DNA from: Symbiodinium natans
Lineage: Eukaryota > Sar > Dinophyceae > Suessiales > Symbiodiniaceae
Assembly: GCA_905221605.1 (NCBI GenBank)
Contig: CAJNDS010002067.1
Location: 82,501-146,500, forward strand
Length of the DNA stretch: 64,000 nt
Direction: 5' to 3'
Shown here: piece by piece, positions 30,944 through 41,114 of the stretch
Layout of the letters: each line of letters begins with the position of its first letter
How positions within the stretch are numbered: position 1 is the stretch's first letter
Translations under genes and position numbers: made by a program
Notes under the pieces: generated by a model
What the model saw: only the letters and a program-made list of their open reading frames with translations
What the model was told of the DNA's origin: nothing
Databases searched by the model: none

Positions 30944-31079
30944 GTTTGTTCCTTAATTAAGGGGGTATGATGTTCTTGGAGGTTCATGGGTAGTTGCCCA
31001 ACGCGCGGAAATTTGCCTTGTGTTTTTTCAGGTTTTCCTTCGGTTTTTCGCGGTTCCTGCTGGTTCTGGGGCGGGAGGG

Positions 31080-31126
31080 GGTGTCTGGGTGTGGTTTGAG
31101 GGGGGGTCTGGGGGGGGTGGGGGGGT

Positions 31127-31161
<35 letters not shown>

Positions 31162-31206
31162 GGGGGGGGGGGGCCGGGGGGGGGGGGGGCGGGGGGGGGG
31201 GGGGGT
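31080..31206. repeat. Long G-rich/poly-G tract
   Basis: About 120 nt almost entirely G with a few C and T, including runs over 20. The Gly-rich and Pro-rich open frames here are artefacts. Assembly reliability is doubtful at this point. Confidence 0.9.
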
Positions 31207-31627
31207 GGTATTTATAGCGTTGTCGCCTCTTTGTACAACATACTGCACAAGGACCGAAGGATGGGGAACAAAAAAAGCTGTCACAAGCGCCCGTGCCTTT
31301 CGCGACCATGCCCAAGAAATGCACTGAAATCCCCAAAGCAACGTGTCAAAGAAAGGTAGGGTTTAGGGTTTAGGGTTTAGTTTAAACTAAGGAGCCTGAA
31401 AGAAAGTGCTTTTTTGCTCCGTACCACGCCTGCCAGCAGAAACGCACTGTCAAGCAGGCACACCGCGCCCAGGCAAAAATGGAGCGCGTTAACCAGGAAG
31501 TTATAAGTAGGGTTAGAAGTAGTCTAGGTAAGGCTACAAGTAAAGTAACCCCTAAACCCTAAACCCTAAACCCTAAACCCTATTTTTGGAACTAGCCATG
31601 AACCTGCAAGTTGGGCTCATTGGGTAC

Positions 31628-31696
31628 TGTGCTGGCCACGACTGTATCAAAAATCGAGTTTCGCATGTTGCTGCTGCCCGGCCATGCCTCACCGTG
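31628..31696 (-). CDS. Exon candidate, 23 codons
   Basis: Acceptor CCAGCAGAGAG, donor GTACCCAAT. Lead 0, trail 0. Translation HGEAWPGSSNMRNSIFDTVV. Part of the phase-0 chain. Confidence 0.6.
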
Positions 31697-31779
31697 CTCT
31701 CTGCTGGTTTAGGGTTTAGGGTTTAGGGTTTAGGGTTTAGGGTTTAGGATTTAGGGTTAGGGTTTCGGGTCTAAACGTT

Positions 31780-31894
31780 TACCTTGGGGACCAGTTGAAC
31801 CCTAGAAGGGTTTATGGTTCAAATACCTCAATAGGAAATCTGATAGGACAGGGTATATGACGCCATTTGTAGGGTTCATTTGGTCCCCAAGGTA
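31780..31894. mobile_element. MITE-like element, TACCTTGGGGACC family
   Basis: Ends TACCTTGGGGACCAGTTGAA and GGTTCATTTGGTCCCCAAGGTA-type (GGTCCCCAAGGTA) are a near-perfect inverted repeat with TTA-like flanks. Confidence 0.8.
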
Positions 31895-32017
31895 TTACTG
31901 TAACACCCTGAGCCCTAAACGCCTTCTGGGGTAAACCCTAAACCCTCAACTCTAAACCCTCAACCCTCAACCCTAAACCCTAACTAAACCCTAAACCCTT
32001 AACCCTAAACCCTAAAC

Positions 32018-32068
32018 CCTCATGGGGAGAGCCCGGCCTCGTTCAACCTTCAAGCAGGCCTCAATGCC
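32018..32068 (-). CDS. Exon candidate, 17 codons
   Basis: Acceptor CAGGTCGTCCAG, donor GTTTAGGG from the array. Lead 0, trail 0. Translation GIEACLKVERGRALPMR. The plus frame is also open. Confidence 0.55.
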
Positions 32069-32363
32069 CTGGACGACCTGGGCTTTGGATGTAGTAAACC
32101 CTAAACCCTAAACCCTAAACCCTAAACCCTAAGCCCTCCAGGTGTGTTAGGTGGAGCCGTACCCGCGATTCCTTGCCGCTTCGGGTTTTCTGAGGTGGGG
32201 TGCTTGCGATTTTGCAATGCGGTCTGTGTCAGATATCCCGACATGATGGACTGCTTGAGGGAGAGGGGGGGAGGGGGGGGTTCAAGGGGTGTATGTAACC
32301 CAAGGTTCCCTAATGCAGGCTCCCTAAGCTTCCCCCCCTCCCTGAAGAACCCCATAACTACAC

Positions 32364-32426
32364 AAGATATGTTCTTTCCTGTTTTCCTTCCGCCACTGCG
32401 GCCGGAGATGCTTGTGAGGCGACGGC
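32364..32426 (-). CDS. Exon candidate, 21 codons
   Basis: Acceptor GCCATCGTAAG, donor GTGTAGTT. Lead 0, trail 0. Translation AVASQASPAAVAEGKQERTY. The frame is open further upstream as well. Confidence 0.5.
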
Positions 32427-32908
32427 CTTACGATGGCGTGCCGCAGCAGCCCGGAACCCTAAACCCAAAACCCTAAACCCTAAACCCTAACTTTGCACCC
32501 TGAAGCCAAAAACCCAAAACCTATCTTCCCCGAAGTCTGAACCCTGATGCCCAAGACCTGGTAGTGAGGGTTCAGGGTTTTGGGTTTAGGGTTTAGGGTT
32601 TAGGGTTTACGGTATAGTGTTCAGGGTTCAGGGTCTAGGTAAACTCCAATTAGCCAAGAAGAACTATACTTTCAACCCTGATCAACCAAAACCACGAACC
32701 ATAAACCCAACTGGCCCAATAAACCCTCACACATCAGTAAAAAAACCTTGCACCTCAAACCCTGATAAGCCCAAGAAGCGCCGATCGAAGAGACCAATGA
32801 ACCCTAAACCCTAAACCCTAAACCCCAAACCCTAAACCCCAAACCCTAAACCCTAAACCCTAAACCCTTTATCAACCCTGAAACCCCCGCCCCTCCCTTA
32901 CATCAAGC

Positions 32909-32944
32909 CCCGGCGGCGGATCCCATGGCATTGATGCAGGGCAC
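32909..32944 (-). CDS. Short exon candidate, 12 codons, GC donor
   Basis: Acceptor CATGGTGAG, donor GCTTGATG. Lead 0, trail 0. Translation VPCINAMGSAAG. Short, hence weak; kept because it preserves the phase of its neighbours. Confidence 0.35.
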
Positions 32945-33908
32945 CTCACCATGGTCGGAGAACAGCAGTTTGGGTTTTGGGTTTAGGGTTTAGGGTTGTA
33001 GGGTTTAGGGTTTAGGGTTTAGGGTTTAGGGTTTAGGGTTTAGGGTTTAGGGCGGGGGGGGGGGAAGCTTAGGGAGCCTTAGGAGTAGTGGGGAGTCTTA
33101 GGGAACCTTCCCCTTTGAACCCCCTGTCCCTTAAGAACCCGATAAGATTCAACTGGGGGTTCGGGTCATAGGGTCTGCAGGGATTAGGGTTTAGGGTTTA
33201 GGGTTTAGGGTTTAGGGTTTAGGGTTTAGGGCTTCGGGCTTAGGGTTTATGGTTTGGGGTTTGGGGTTTGGGTTTAGGGTTTCGGGGTATAGGGTTTAGG
33301 GGCAGAAAGGGGCGGGGGGGGGGGGGAGGCTTAGGCGTTTAGGGCCAAGGTGAGAAGGCTATAAGGGGTCCAGAGTTTATCACCTGCAGCTGGAGGCCGG
33401 CACTGAGGATAAAGGAGAGTCGCCAACGTTCACGATTTTGTCTTTGAGCCCGACAAACTCCCAAAGCCCAACACAATCCCAAATCCTAAATCCCTTGCCC
33501 TATCAAAGTCGAAGCCATCACAGCCCAAACCAACCCCGCTGCTTAAGTTGTATGGGGTATGTGTTGGGATGAGATTATGGCCATAAGTTTTCCAGCCGTA
33601 ACATATTATGGCTGGGAGTTGAGGCGTTCGGCGTTGGGCGGAAACGCAGGCAGCATGTTGAACGGCACCGTGGCGCCCTCTCTCTAATCAAAGCCCCATC
33701 GCCCACACCCGACACGATGCGCACCCATCATTCGAAACACTAAGCTCTTGCGAACCTTCTCCGAACCCTTAACCCGAAATACAGAACCCTAACCCCCAAA
33801 TCCTAAACCCTAAAACCCCAAACCCCAAACCCTACACCCCAAACCCTAAACCCTAAACCCTAAACCCTAAACCCTAAACCCTAAACCCTAACCCGAGATC
33901 TCTGACAC

Positions 33909-34001
33909 CGAAGTGGGCCAGGGCACCCCCTGCCGCCCGCACTCGCTGACCAGGAAGTTGCCCAGCTGGGTGGACAAAGAGAAGATAATCATGGCCCCAG
34001 C
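33909..34001 (-). CDS. Exon candidate, 31 codons
   Basis: Acceptor AGCCCAGGCAG, donor GTGTCAGAG. Lead 0, trail 0. Translation AGAMIIFSLSTQLGNFLVSE then CGRQGVPWPTS. One of the clearest islands. Confidence 0.65.
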
Positions 34002-34292
34002 CTGCCTGGGCTTTTTAGGGTTTAGGGTTTAGGGTTTGGGCTTTGGGGTTTAGGGTTTGGGGTTTGGGGTTTGGGGCCAGTTTGGGGTTCAGGGTTTAAG
34101 GAGTCAAGACCTGCCTTGTGAGGCTTATAAGAGTTTTAGGGCTTCGGGTTTGAGGGCCTACTCCCCTTCCCCCCCCCCCACTCCAGTAGCTATAAAGCTT
34201 GAAGGTTTCACTAAACCCTGAACCCTGAACCCTGAACCCAAAAGCCCCAACCCTAACCCTAAACCCTATACCCTAAACCCTAACCCCTAAAC

Positions 34293-34349
34293 CCTGAATC
34301 TGGGAGCCCATGTCTTCCTAAAGAACTTGCTCTTTGTCAGCTCGCGACT
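34293..34349 (-). CDS. Duplicated exon candidate, copy A, 19 codons
   Basis: Acceptor AATCCTAG, donor GTTTAGGG. Lead 0, trail 0. Translation SRELTKSKFFRKTW, then APRFR. Differs from copy B (34615-34671) at two residues only. Confidence 0.55.
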
Positions 34350-34614
34350 CTAGGATTTACAGACTTAGTTATAGGGTTGGTCCTGCCCTTCCCCCCGTCC
34401 CCACAATGAACTCTCTTACTTCCAACAGACTAAATCCTAAAGCCTAAACCCTAAAACCCTAAACCCTAAAGCCTAAACCACCCTAAACCCTAAACCCGAA
34501 ACCCTAAACCCCAAACCCGAAACCCTAAACCCCAAACCCTGAACCCTAAACCCTGAACCCTAAACCCTGAACCCTAAACCCTAAACCCTAAACCCTATAC
34601 CCTAAACCCTAAAC

Positions 34615-34671
34615 CCTGAATTTGGGATCCCATGTCTTCCTAAAGAACTTGCTCTTTGTCAGCTCGCGACT
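34615..34671 (-). CDS. Duplicated exon candidate, copy B, 19 codons
   Basis: Same length, same acceptor (ATCCTAG) and donor as copy A. Translation SRELTKSKFFRKTW, then DPKFR. Lies first in transcript order. Confidence 0.55.
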
Positions 34672-34889
34672 CTAGGATAAAACCCTAAACCTTAAAGCGG
34701 GTTTAGGGTTTCCTTAGACCACCCTAAGGTACCCTCAAAGACGGACACGCCCCTTAATCGCCGGGTGTCTTCCCCTCTGTGAAGGTAAAGGGGAATAAGG
34801 ACGGACCCTCGAAGGGACCCTTAGTTTATTCGCTTGTATCACCCCTATGTACACCTTGTATAGCCCTCTATATACCTAAGTAGCCCCTA

Positions 34890-35009
34890 TAGGGTGGGGC
34901 CCCCTTACTATACTAACTGTAGTTAAGGGACTTATAACCTAACTTAGGGTCCTTATAACCCAATTTAGGGCCCTTATAACTCTACTTATAACTAGGGGGC
35001 CCCACCCTG
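34890..35009. mobile_element. 120-bp MITE, copy 4
   Basis: First base C-to-T, right flank CA instead of TA; interior intact. Bracketed by a 43-bp direct duplication (34847-34889 and 35011-35053). Confidence 0.9.
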
Positions 35010-35122
35010 CATGTACACCTTGTATAGCCCCCTATATACCTAAGTAGCCCCTAAATTATCCCTAAGGAGCCCCGAAGATCACTTAGAAGAGTCCCGCCTT
35101 TAGCCCCTTGAGAAGGGTATGT

Positions 35123-35211
35123 GGGTTTAGGGTTTAGGGTTTAGGGTTTAGGGTTTAGGGTTTAGGGTTTAGGGTTTAGGGTTTAGGGTTTAGGGTTTAG
35201 GGTTTAGGGGT
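35123..35211. repeat. TTTAGGG array
   Basis: Twelve perfect units. Confidence 0.95.
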
Positions 35212-35521
35212 TACCCCAGAAACCGTTGAAGCCCGGGCTGCTCAATAGCAAGTGATTCCTCTGGCGCGTAGTTCGCTGCCTGCACGCGAGAACCCCTAAA
35301 ACCTACGAAGCCAAAAAAACGCCCTGAGCCGTTTCTGGAGATTCTAACCCTAAACCCTAAACCCTAAACCCTAAACCCTAAACCCTAAACCCTAAACCCT
35401 AAACCCTCAACCCTCAACCCTAAACCCTGCTTGTTTGGGGAGCAGGTTGCCCAGCAACCTGGGCATCTCGAAGGGTACTCTTCTCGGTGTTTATGAGGTT
35501 TATCAGGGTGCCTATTACCTG

Positions 35522-35641
35522 CAGGGTGGGGCCCCCTAGTTATAAGTGGAGTTAAAAGGGCCCTAAAAAGGGTTCTAAGGACCCTAAGTTAGGTTATAAG
35601 TCCCTTAACTACAGTTAGCATAGTAAGGGGGCCCCACCCTG
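35522..35641. mobile_element. 120-bp MITE, copy 5 (reverse orientation)
   Basis: Both termini intact, a few interior substitutions (AAAAAGGGTTCTAAGG), left flank TG. Confidence 0.88.
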
Positions 35642-36035
35642 TACAAAAGGGAAAATGAGCACGACTGGGCATTCTAGGTGAGGCTGGTGCATGGCGCCTG
35701 TGAATGGGCTCATCGGGTTGAATAGGGTTTAGGGTTTGGGGTTTGGGGTTTGGGGTTTAGGGTTTAGGGTTTAGGGTTTAGGGAGAGCCCTTGATTTCGG
35801 AGGTGCTCCTAATTCGGGATCCTAAACGATTACACTGAATCCTGAACCAGATCTCCCTTAGCGTCTTCACACGGGCTCTTTCCTTGATGCAGGGATTCTC
35901 CCCCCCCCCCCCCCCCCCTCTCAAACTTGTGCCCTAAACCCTAAACCCTAAACCCTAAACCCTAAAGTCCACATCTTTCAGGATGGTGCAAAATATTGAT
36001 GTGTTTCGGTATGCTTGTATGCAACCTCAGAAATA

Positions 36036-36100
36036 TCTGCGTGTATATATATATATATGTTGATTTATTTATATATACATACATAAGCAAATAGTTACGC
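36036..36100. repeat. TA-rich microsatellite
   Basis: (TA)n with TTTA interruptions, between the C17 run at about 35900 and the exon at 36121. Confidence 0.9.
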
Positions 36101-36120
36101 GAAAGCCAGGTAGACCCTAC

Positions 36121-36186
36121 CTGCTCCACAGCCCGTTTGACATCCTCCTCTGTCTGCACGGCCGGGATGACATCGACCATGGCATT
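36121..36186 (-). CDS. Exon candidate, 22 codons, canonical edges
   Basis: Acceptor GTGATGTGCAG, donor GTAGGGTC. Lead 0, trail 0. Translation NAMVDVIPAVQTEEDVKRAV then EQ. It lacks adjacent arrays yet shows the same architecture, independent support for the exon reading. Confidence 0.65.
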
Positions 36187-36389
36187 CTGCACATCACCTA
36201 CGAGACTTTCCTAACAACACCCGTTGGCTGTATAGGATTTAAGGTGTACAGAGCTTACGGCTTTAGGACCCTTTTGGGTGAAGAAGCTGGCAAGCGCAGT
36301 TAGCCCAGGGTCTAGGGTGACAAGACTCTAAACCCGAAACCCTAAACCCGAAACCCTAAACCCGAAACCCTAAACCCGAAACCCTAAAC

Positions 36390-36441
36390 CCCTGGAAAGG
36401 TCTGGGAGCCCTCTAGTAATCTCGGGCCTTGGGCCTCGGCT
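36390..36441 (-). CDS. Exon candidate, 17 codons
   Basis: Acceptor AGATGTTGCAG, donor GTTTAGGG. Lead 0, trail 1. Translation SRGPRPEITRGLPDLS. Confidence 0.45.
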
Positions 36442-36959
36442 CTGCAACATCTCTTATGCTGAGGGCTTAGGGCTGAGGGTTTAGGGTTTAGGGTTTAGGG
36501 TTTAGGGTTTAGGGCTTAGGGTTTAGGATTTAGGGTTTAGGGTTTACGGTTTAGGGCTTAGGGCTTAGGGCTTGGGCTTGGTTTTTGTCGGGTTTATTAT
36601 GGCTGAGGCTTTAGAGTGTTTGGAGGCGAGGTTCGCTTCGAAGGCCTACCTAGTCCCCAAACCCTGAAACGTACACCTCGAACCCCCAACCCTAACTCTT
36701 GAACCAGCAAAACCCCGAACCCCTCAAGCTGAAAACTTGACCCCGGTTTAGGGTTTAGGGTTTAGGGTTTAGGGTTTAGGGTTTAGCATGGGAGCCAGAG
36801 AACCGGGGAGGTTAGTCAGTCGAGTTTGTCTTCGAGGGGCTTCAGGGTGTAGGGTTAGGGTAAAAGCCCGAGCCCTCAGTGCAGAAACCCTGAACCCTAA
36901 ACCGCTGAACCGGAAACCACAGTAATACAATAATGGGGGAATTTCATAGCATACGAAAT

Positions 36960-37240
36960 CATACAACTAGAATGATATACGAATAGAATAGCATTAGAAT
37001 ACAATCATAGAACATTTATACAAGTACACTGACATAATCATACAAAGTACAATACACCAGTATCTTTATAAATACGAGTATACTCATATACTACTACACG
37101 AACATACTAGTACACTCATAGACGAACATACGAATGCACTCCTACACTAATATACGCACATACTCATAAAATATACGCATATACCCATCTACTAATATTC
37201 TAAAAAGGGAAAGTTTTTATACTACAATCACATATATACA
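36960..37240. other. AT-rich degenerate ATAC/ATACT repeat
   Basis: Loose repetition of ATAC, CATA and ACTA motifs, no coding potential; looks like a decayed microsatellite. The island 37330-37400 after it is open on both strands and not assigned. Confidence 0.6.
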
Positions 37241-38068
37241 CTGAGCCCTAAGCCCTAAACCTAAACCCTAAATCCTAAACCCTAAACCCTAAACCCGAAA
37301 CCCTAAACCCTAACCCTATTCAACGACACACTCTTCCCCTCCAGTCACACCCGACAAATCGGCGAGCCAAGCCGCCGAACTGTCGGAACCCCATCCTTAC
37401 CGCCATCAGGGTGTGGGGATAGGGTTTAGGGTTTAGGGTTTAGGGTTTAGGGTTTAGGGTTTGGGGTTTAGGGTGATGGTATTTGGAGCTTTTTGGTGCT
37501 TAGGGCTTTGAAGTTTGGGTTTAAGGCTTAGGGGTTAGAAGATTGGGGTTCATAGAAGCTGTTTGAACTTCAGGGCGTGGCTTTTGCACCCTTGCGGTGT
37601 AAGGTGAGGCGCTAGACGTTCCGGATGGAAGCTTAAAGCTTTAGAAGTTTGGGTTTAGGGTTTAGGGTTTACGATTTAGGCTTCAGGGTCTAGAGGTTTG
37701 GCGTTTAAGGTTTAAGGGTTCAGAAGTTCGGGGTTTGGGGGCCTAAGCGTTCTGGGGCTTCTGACAAGTTGCACAGGAACCCCGAACAACCCAAGCTCAC
37801 ACCATCGCTTCCCATTTTCGTGCGGCCAGTAAAGCCTGAAGCCTGACCAGGAATCCGGAAACCACAACCCAAAAACCTAAAACACGTCAATCCTAACTCC
37901 TCAGCCCCTAAAACCCTCAAAACCCCCTAAACCCCTCAACCTTCTAAACCCCGAAACCCCTAAACCCCTAAACCACAAACCCAAAGTCAGTGCTGCCCCT
38001 AAACCCCCAACCCCCAAGCCCTAAACCCTAAACCCTAAACCCTAAACCCTCAACCCTAAACCCTAAAC

Positions 38069-38157
38069 CCAAAGTCAGTGCCGGGCTTCTCTGCAATCAT
38101 CTTGGCCACTTGCCCAGTGTTGTCCGACACTGCAAAGATAGGCTTCGGCGTGACGTC
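38069..38157 (-). CDS. Exon candidate, 29 codons
   Basis: Acceptor CTCCTGAGAG, donor GTTTAGGG. Lead 0, trail 2. Translation KPIFAVSDNTGQVAKMIAEK then PGTDFG. Its last 13 bases plus the array edge recur at 37977-37993. Confidence 0.65.
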
Positions 38158-38448
38158 CTCTCAGGAGTGCAGGGTTTAGGGGTTTAGGGTTTAGGGTTCA
38201 GGGTGAAAGGGTAAAATGGGTTTAGGGTTTAGGGTTTAGGGCGAGAAGGCATGTCATGTAAGGGTTGAGAGTTTCGCATGGATGGATGGGTTTTAGGGCT
38301 TAGGATTTAGGGTATAGTGTTTCGGGCTTGGGTTTAGGGTTTAGGGTTTAGGGTTTAGGGTTTAGGGTTTAGGGTTTAGAGTTTAGAGTTTAGGGTTTAG
38401 TGTTTAGGGTTTAGGGCTCCGAATCCTGTATCCTAAATCAAAAGAGAC

Positions 38449-38485
38449 CGACATGCAGGGGCACCGCATGCTTGAGCTGATGCCG
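38449..38485 (-). CDS. Short exon candidate, 11 codons
   Basis: Acceptor AGCTTCACAG, donor GTCTCTTT. Lead 2, trail 2. Translation ASAQACGAPAC. A plus-strand terminal-exon reading (TDMQGHRMLELMPL then TGA) is equally possible. Confidence 0.3.
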
Positions 38486-38704
38486 CTGTGAAGCTTCCGG
38501 ATTAGGGTTTCGAGTTTAGGGTTTAGGGTTTAGGGTTTAGGGTTTAGGGCCCAACCCCCAAGAACAGACGGCATGGATATGGCCTCAAGCGTTTTAAGGG
38601 GCGAGGGACAGCTGCAAAATATGAGGTGTTTACCGTTGAGGTTCTGGGCTGCCAGGTTGTGCTCAAGAATAACCCTAAGCCCCAGGTTCTGGGTTGGGGG
38701 ATGT

Positions 38705-38778
38705 CAACCCTAAACCCTAAACCCTAAACCCTAAACCCTAAACCCTAAACCCTAAACCCTAAACCCTAAACCCTAAAC
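38705..38778. repeat. CCCTAAA array
   Basis: Ten perfect units. Confidence 0.95.
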
Positions 38779-38788
38779 TCATGCCCAC

Positions 38789-38859
38789 GGTTCAACTTCA
38801 AAGAAGCATGTGCCACTTGTCTGGGCAGCTTTCCACGAAATTCCACACAAAGCAGCTTC
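38789..38859 (-). CDS. Exon candidate, 23 codons
   Basis: Acceptor CCGTGATTCAG, donor GTGGGCATG. Lead 0, trail 2. Translation EAALCGISWKAAQTSGTCFF. Confidence 0.5.
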
Positions 38860-39484
38860 CTGAATCACGGTCCCGTTCTTGCGGGACCGGGAATATGCGT
38901 TTAGGGGTTAGGGTTTTAGGGTTTGTTTAGGGTTTTCGGGGTTTGGGGTTTAGGGTGGGGTTTAGAGCAGGACCACTTCTCCAAAAACACGGCCCTTCTT
39001 ACTTAATTATTAAGGGTGCCCAAAAGGGACCATATGTTGGAGAGCTGACTATATAACTCAAAAAAGTTACAAGGGACCCGCCCCTGCAGCCTCCGACCAC
39101 GGTGCCACCGCAATGGTTCGCGTCGCTGCGAACATCCTTTGCTCGTGGCATCTTCAGGTGTCCAGGCTTGAGGGGGTTCAGTGTTTGGGGCTTAGGGCGC
39201 CACCAGCCTGAAATCATAAACCCTATTCACTTGAGAGCTCCTGGGGCCCTTAACCCGAAAATCATAAACCCATAAGACAAGAACTTCGCTCACGAAATCG
39301 TCACGTTAACCTCAAATGAGGGGTTTAGGGTTCAGAGCTTAAGGGTCAGCGTTTAGGGTTTAGGGTTTAGGGTGTAGGGCTTTGGGCTTAGGGTTTAGGG
39401 TGTAGTAAGTCCAAGGAGCTTTGCATCCTCGAGCGTTGCTCCAGGGACCTTGACTCGGTCTACGGGCCCTTACTTGGGGGGCAG

Positions 39485-39575
39485 CCTTACACCCAAACCC
39501 TAAACCCTAAACCCCAAACCCCAAACCCTAAACCCTAAACCCTAAACCCTAAACCCTAAACCCTAAACCCTAAAC
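39485..39575. repeat. CCCTAAA array
   Basis: Twelve units. An island just before it (39405-39475) is open on both strands (plus ELCILERCSRDLDSVYGPLL; minus VKVPGATLEDAKLLGL) and was not assigned. Confidence 0.9.
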
Positions 39576-40160
39576 TGAAATTATAGGCCCCTGTTATAAC
39601 CCACAAGACCTAAGACCCATACTTCAGAACCCGGTAGAGAAGGTATGGGACCATATTAAGGGACTGTGTAGCTTCCCTGTTTAAAGGGGTTTAGGGGTTT
39701 ACGCTACGCTGTGCCCATGGTCGGTTTGGAGTTTGGGGCTCAATCCAAAACACGAAGTGTAACCCCCCCCCCCCCCCCACCCCCCCAGTATCGTACATAT
39801 CTCTCTTGAAAATTTACTTGTTTCGGGCTTAGGGTTTAGGGTTTAGGTTTCCCAACAATGGAATATGATCATTGATCATTGTGCAAGAGTATGGGGGGGG
39901 TGGGGGGGGAGGGAACTTAGCTGGAGCCGAGGCAGCCACGAAGGAGTTGATCCTGGGCGCGTGAGGATTTGGGGTTCAGGCCTGAAGCCCCTGGACCTTA
40001 AAACCCTAAAGACCTTAAAGCCCTAAAATCCCTAAAATCCTCCAAAGCCCCTAAAAACCCGAAGCCCTAAACCATGAAACCCTAAAACTCCAAAACCCCT
40101 ATAGCCTCTAAACCCCCCGTGAGCCCTAAGACCCCTAAACCCTAAACACTAAAGTTTTAA

Positions 40161-41114
40161 GACCTAAACACTAAGCCGCTTCATTTTGAGTGGCAAATTG
40201 TTCATGTGGAATCGCACAGGGACTTTCGTATGCAGGACACGCCTTTTGCAGCATGGACGGCCTATTACAATGAACAAGCAGATGAGGCTGCAAAGGCAGT
40301 ACAAAGGGATCAGACGCAGCCTGGTTTTCGTCTTCACTTGTTGGCTCAGCAAGCGTATATGCGTTTACACGGTACAGCAAAGCAAGTCGCGAACCTGCAG
40401 TCCAATCTTTTGCAACTTAGCAAGGGCACTCACTCAAAGCAGCTACAATCTGTGCCTGTGGTTCCTGAAAGGCAGTTGCATGTCGAGGTTGGTACAGTCA
40501 TTGACATCCACTGGCCTGTGGCCCGCATGTACAATGATACTATTCTTTCGCCGCCTTTCCTATATAAACTTCATGAGTTTCTTCAAGGACAAAGCTGGTG
40601 TGTTGCTATATCGCCGATAAGTCTTGCAGAGCTCTATGTGATTTTTGTTTCAGAAACCAACTGGATTTCCCCAGTAAACGTTGGAAGTTGGCCGTTGGAG
40701 CAGCAGCCTTCTAAATGGCGCAGTGCCATACCTGTGGCCTGGTTACATGAAACGCAGCATGAACCTTTGTTGCTTCATAGGCCAGCATTCAACAAGCGAG
40801 TCACGATCTTATTGCACAGCCCCAAGTATATCATAAAAGAGCTCAACCTCCCCTGGAGTTTGATTCGTGGCAAACACTTGAGCTGGTGCGACTGTTATAA
40901 AGATGTTCCTGGACTTTCAGTCTTTCCACTGGCTGTTCAGAAGTCAGCAAGACACCTTTTCTTGAAAACACTTGGTGCAGCCACATTTGAACACTTTGCA
41001 AAGTCCCGATATGATCCGCCTCTTAAACCTGTAGTGTATAGTGAAGAGATAACCAGCCCACAGCAGCGCTGGAATGCTTACTACCGCCAAAGGCGCGGGG
41101 CCCGAGGCAGATAA
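40161..41114 (+). CDS. 5'-truncated non-LTR retrotransposon ORF2 tail
   Basis: The frame is open from 40161, just after the degenerate CCCTAAA field, to TAA/TAG-type stop at 41112-41114. Residues near the start read HFEWQIVHVESHRDFRMQ, then AWTAYYNEQADEAAK: the closing part of an RNase H domain (S-H ... N-x-x-A-D-x-x-A), as found at the end of LINE-type ORF2 proteins. About 280 further residues form an unrecognised C-terminal region, ending WNAYYRQRRGARGR. Endonuclease and reverse transcriptase are absent, so it is a dead 5'-truncated copy; codon use is AT-richer than the exon islands. No poly-A tail was seen. RNase H identity is inferred from the motif. Confidence 0.7.
   Translation, partial: DLNTKPLHFEWQIVHVESHRDFRMQDTPFAAWTAYYNEQADEAAKAVQRDQTQPGFRLHLLAQQAYMRLHGTAKQVANLQSNLLQLSKGTHSKQLQSVPVVPERQLHVEVGTVIDIHWPVARMYNDTILSPPFLYKLHEFLQGQSWCVAISPISLAELYVIFVSETNWISPVNVGSWPLEQQPSKWRSAIPVAWLHETQHEPLLLHRPAFNKRVTILLHSPKYIIKELNLPWSLIRGKHLSWCDCYKDVPGLSVFPLAVQKSARHLFLKTLGAATFEHFAKSRYDPPLKPVVYSEEITSPQQRWNAYYRQRRGARGR

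Noticed and set aside
30859-31359. Gly-rich and Pro-rich frames of 100-160 codons
   Set aside because: They are translations of a poly-G tract.
40186-40620. 144-codon plus frame overlapping the retrotransposon tail
   Set aside because: Shadow frame; the other frame carries the RNase H motif and is twice as long.
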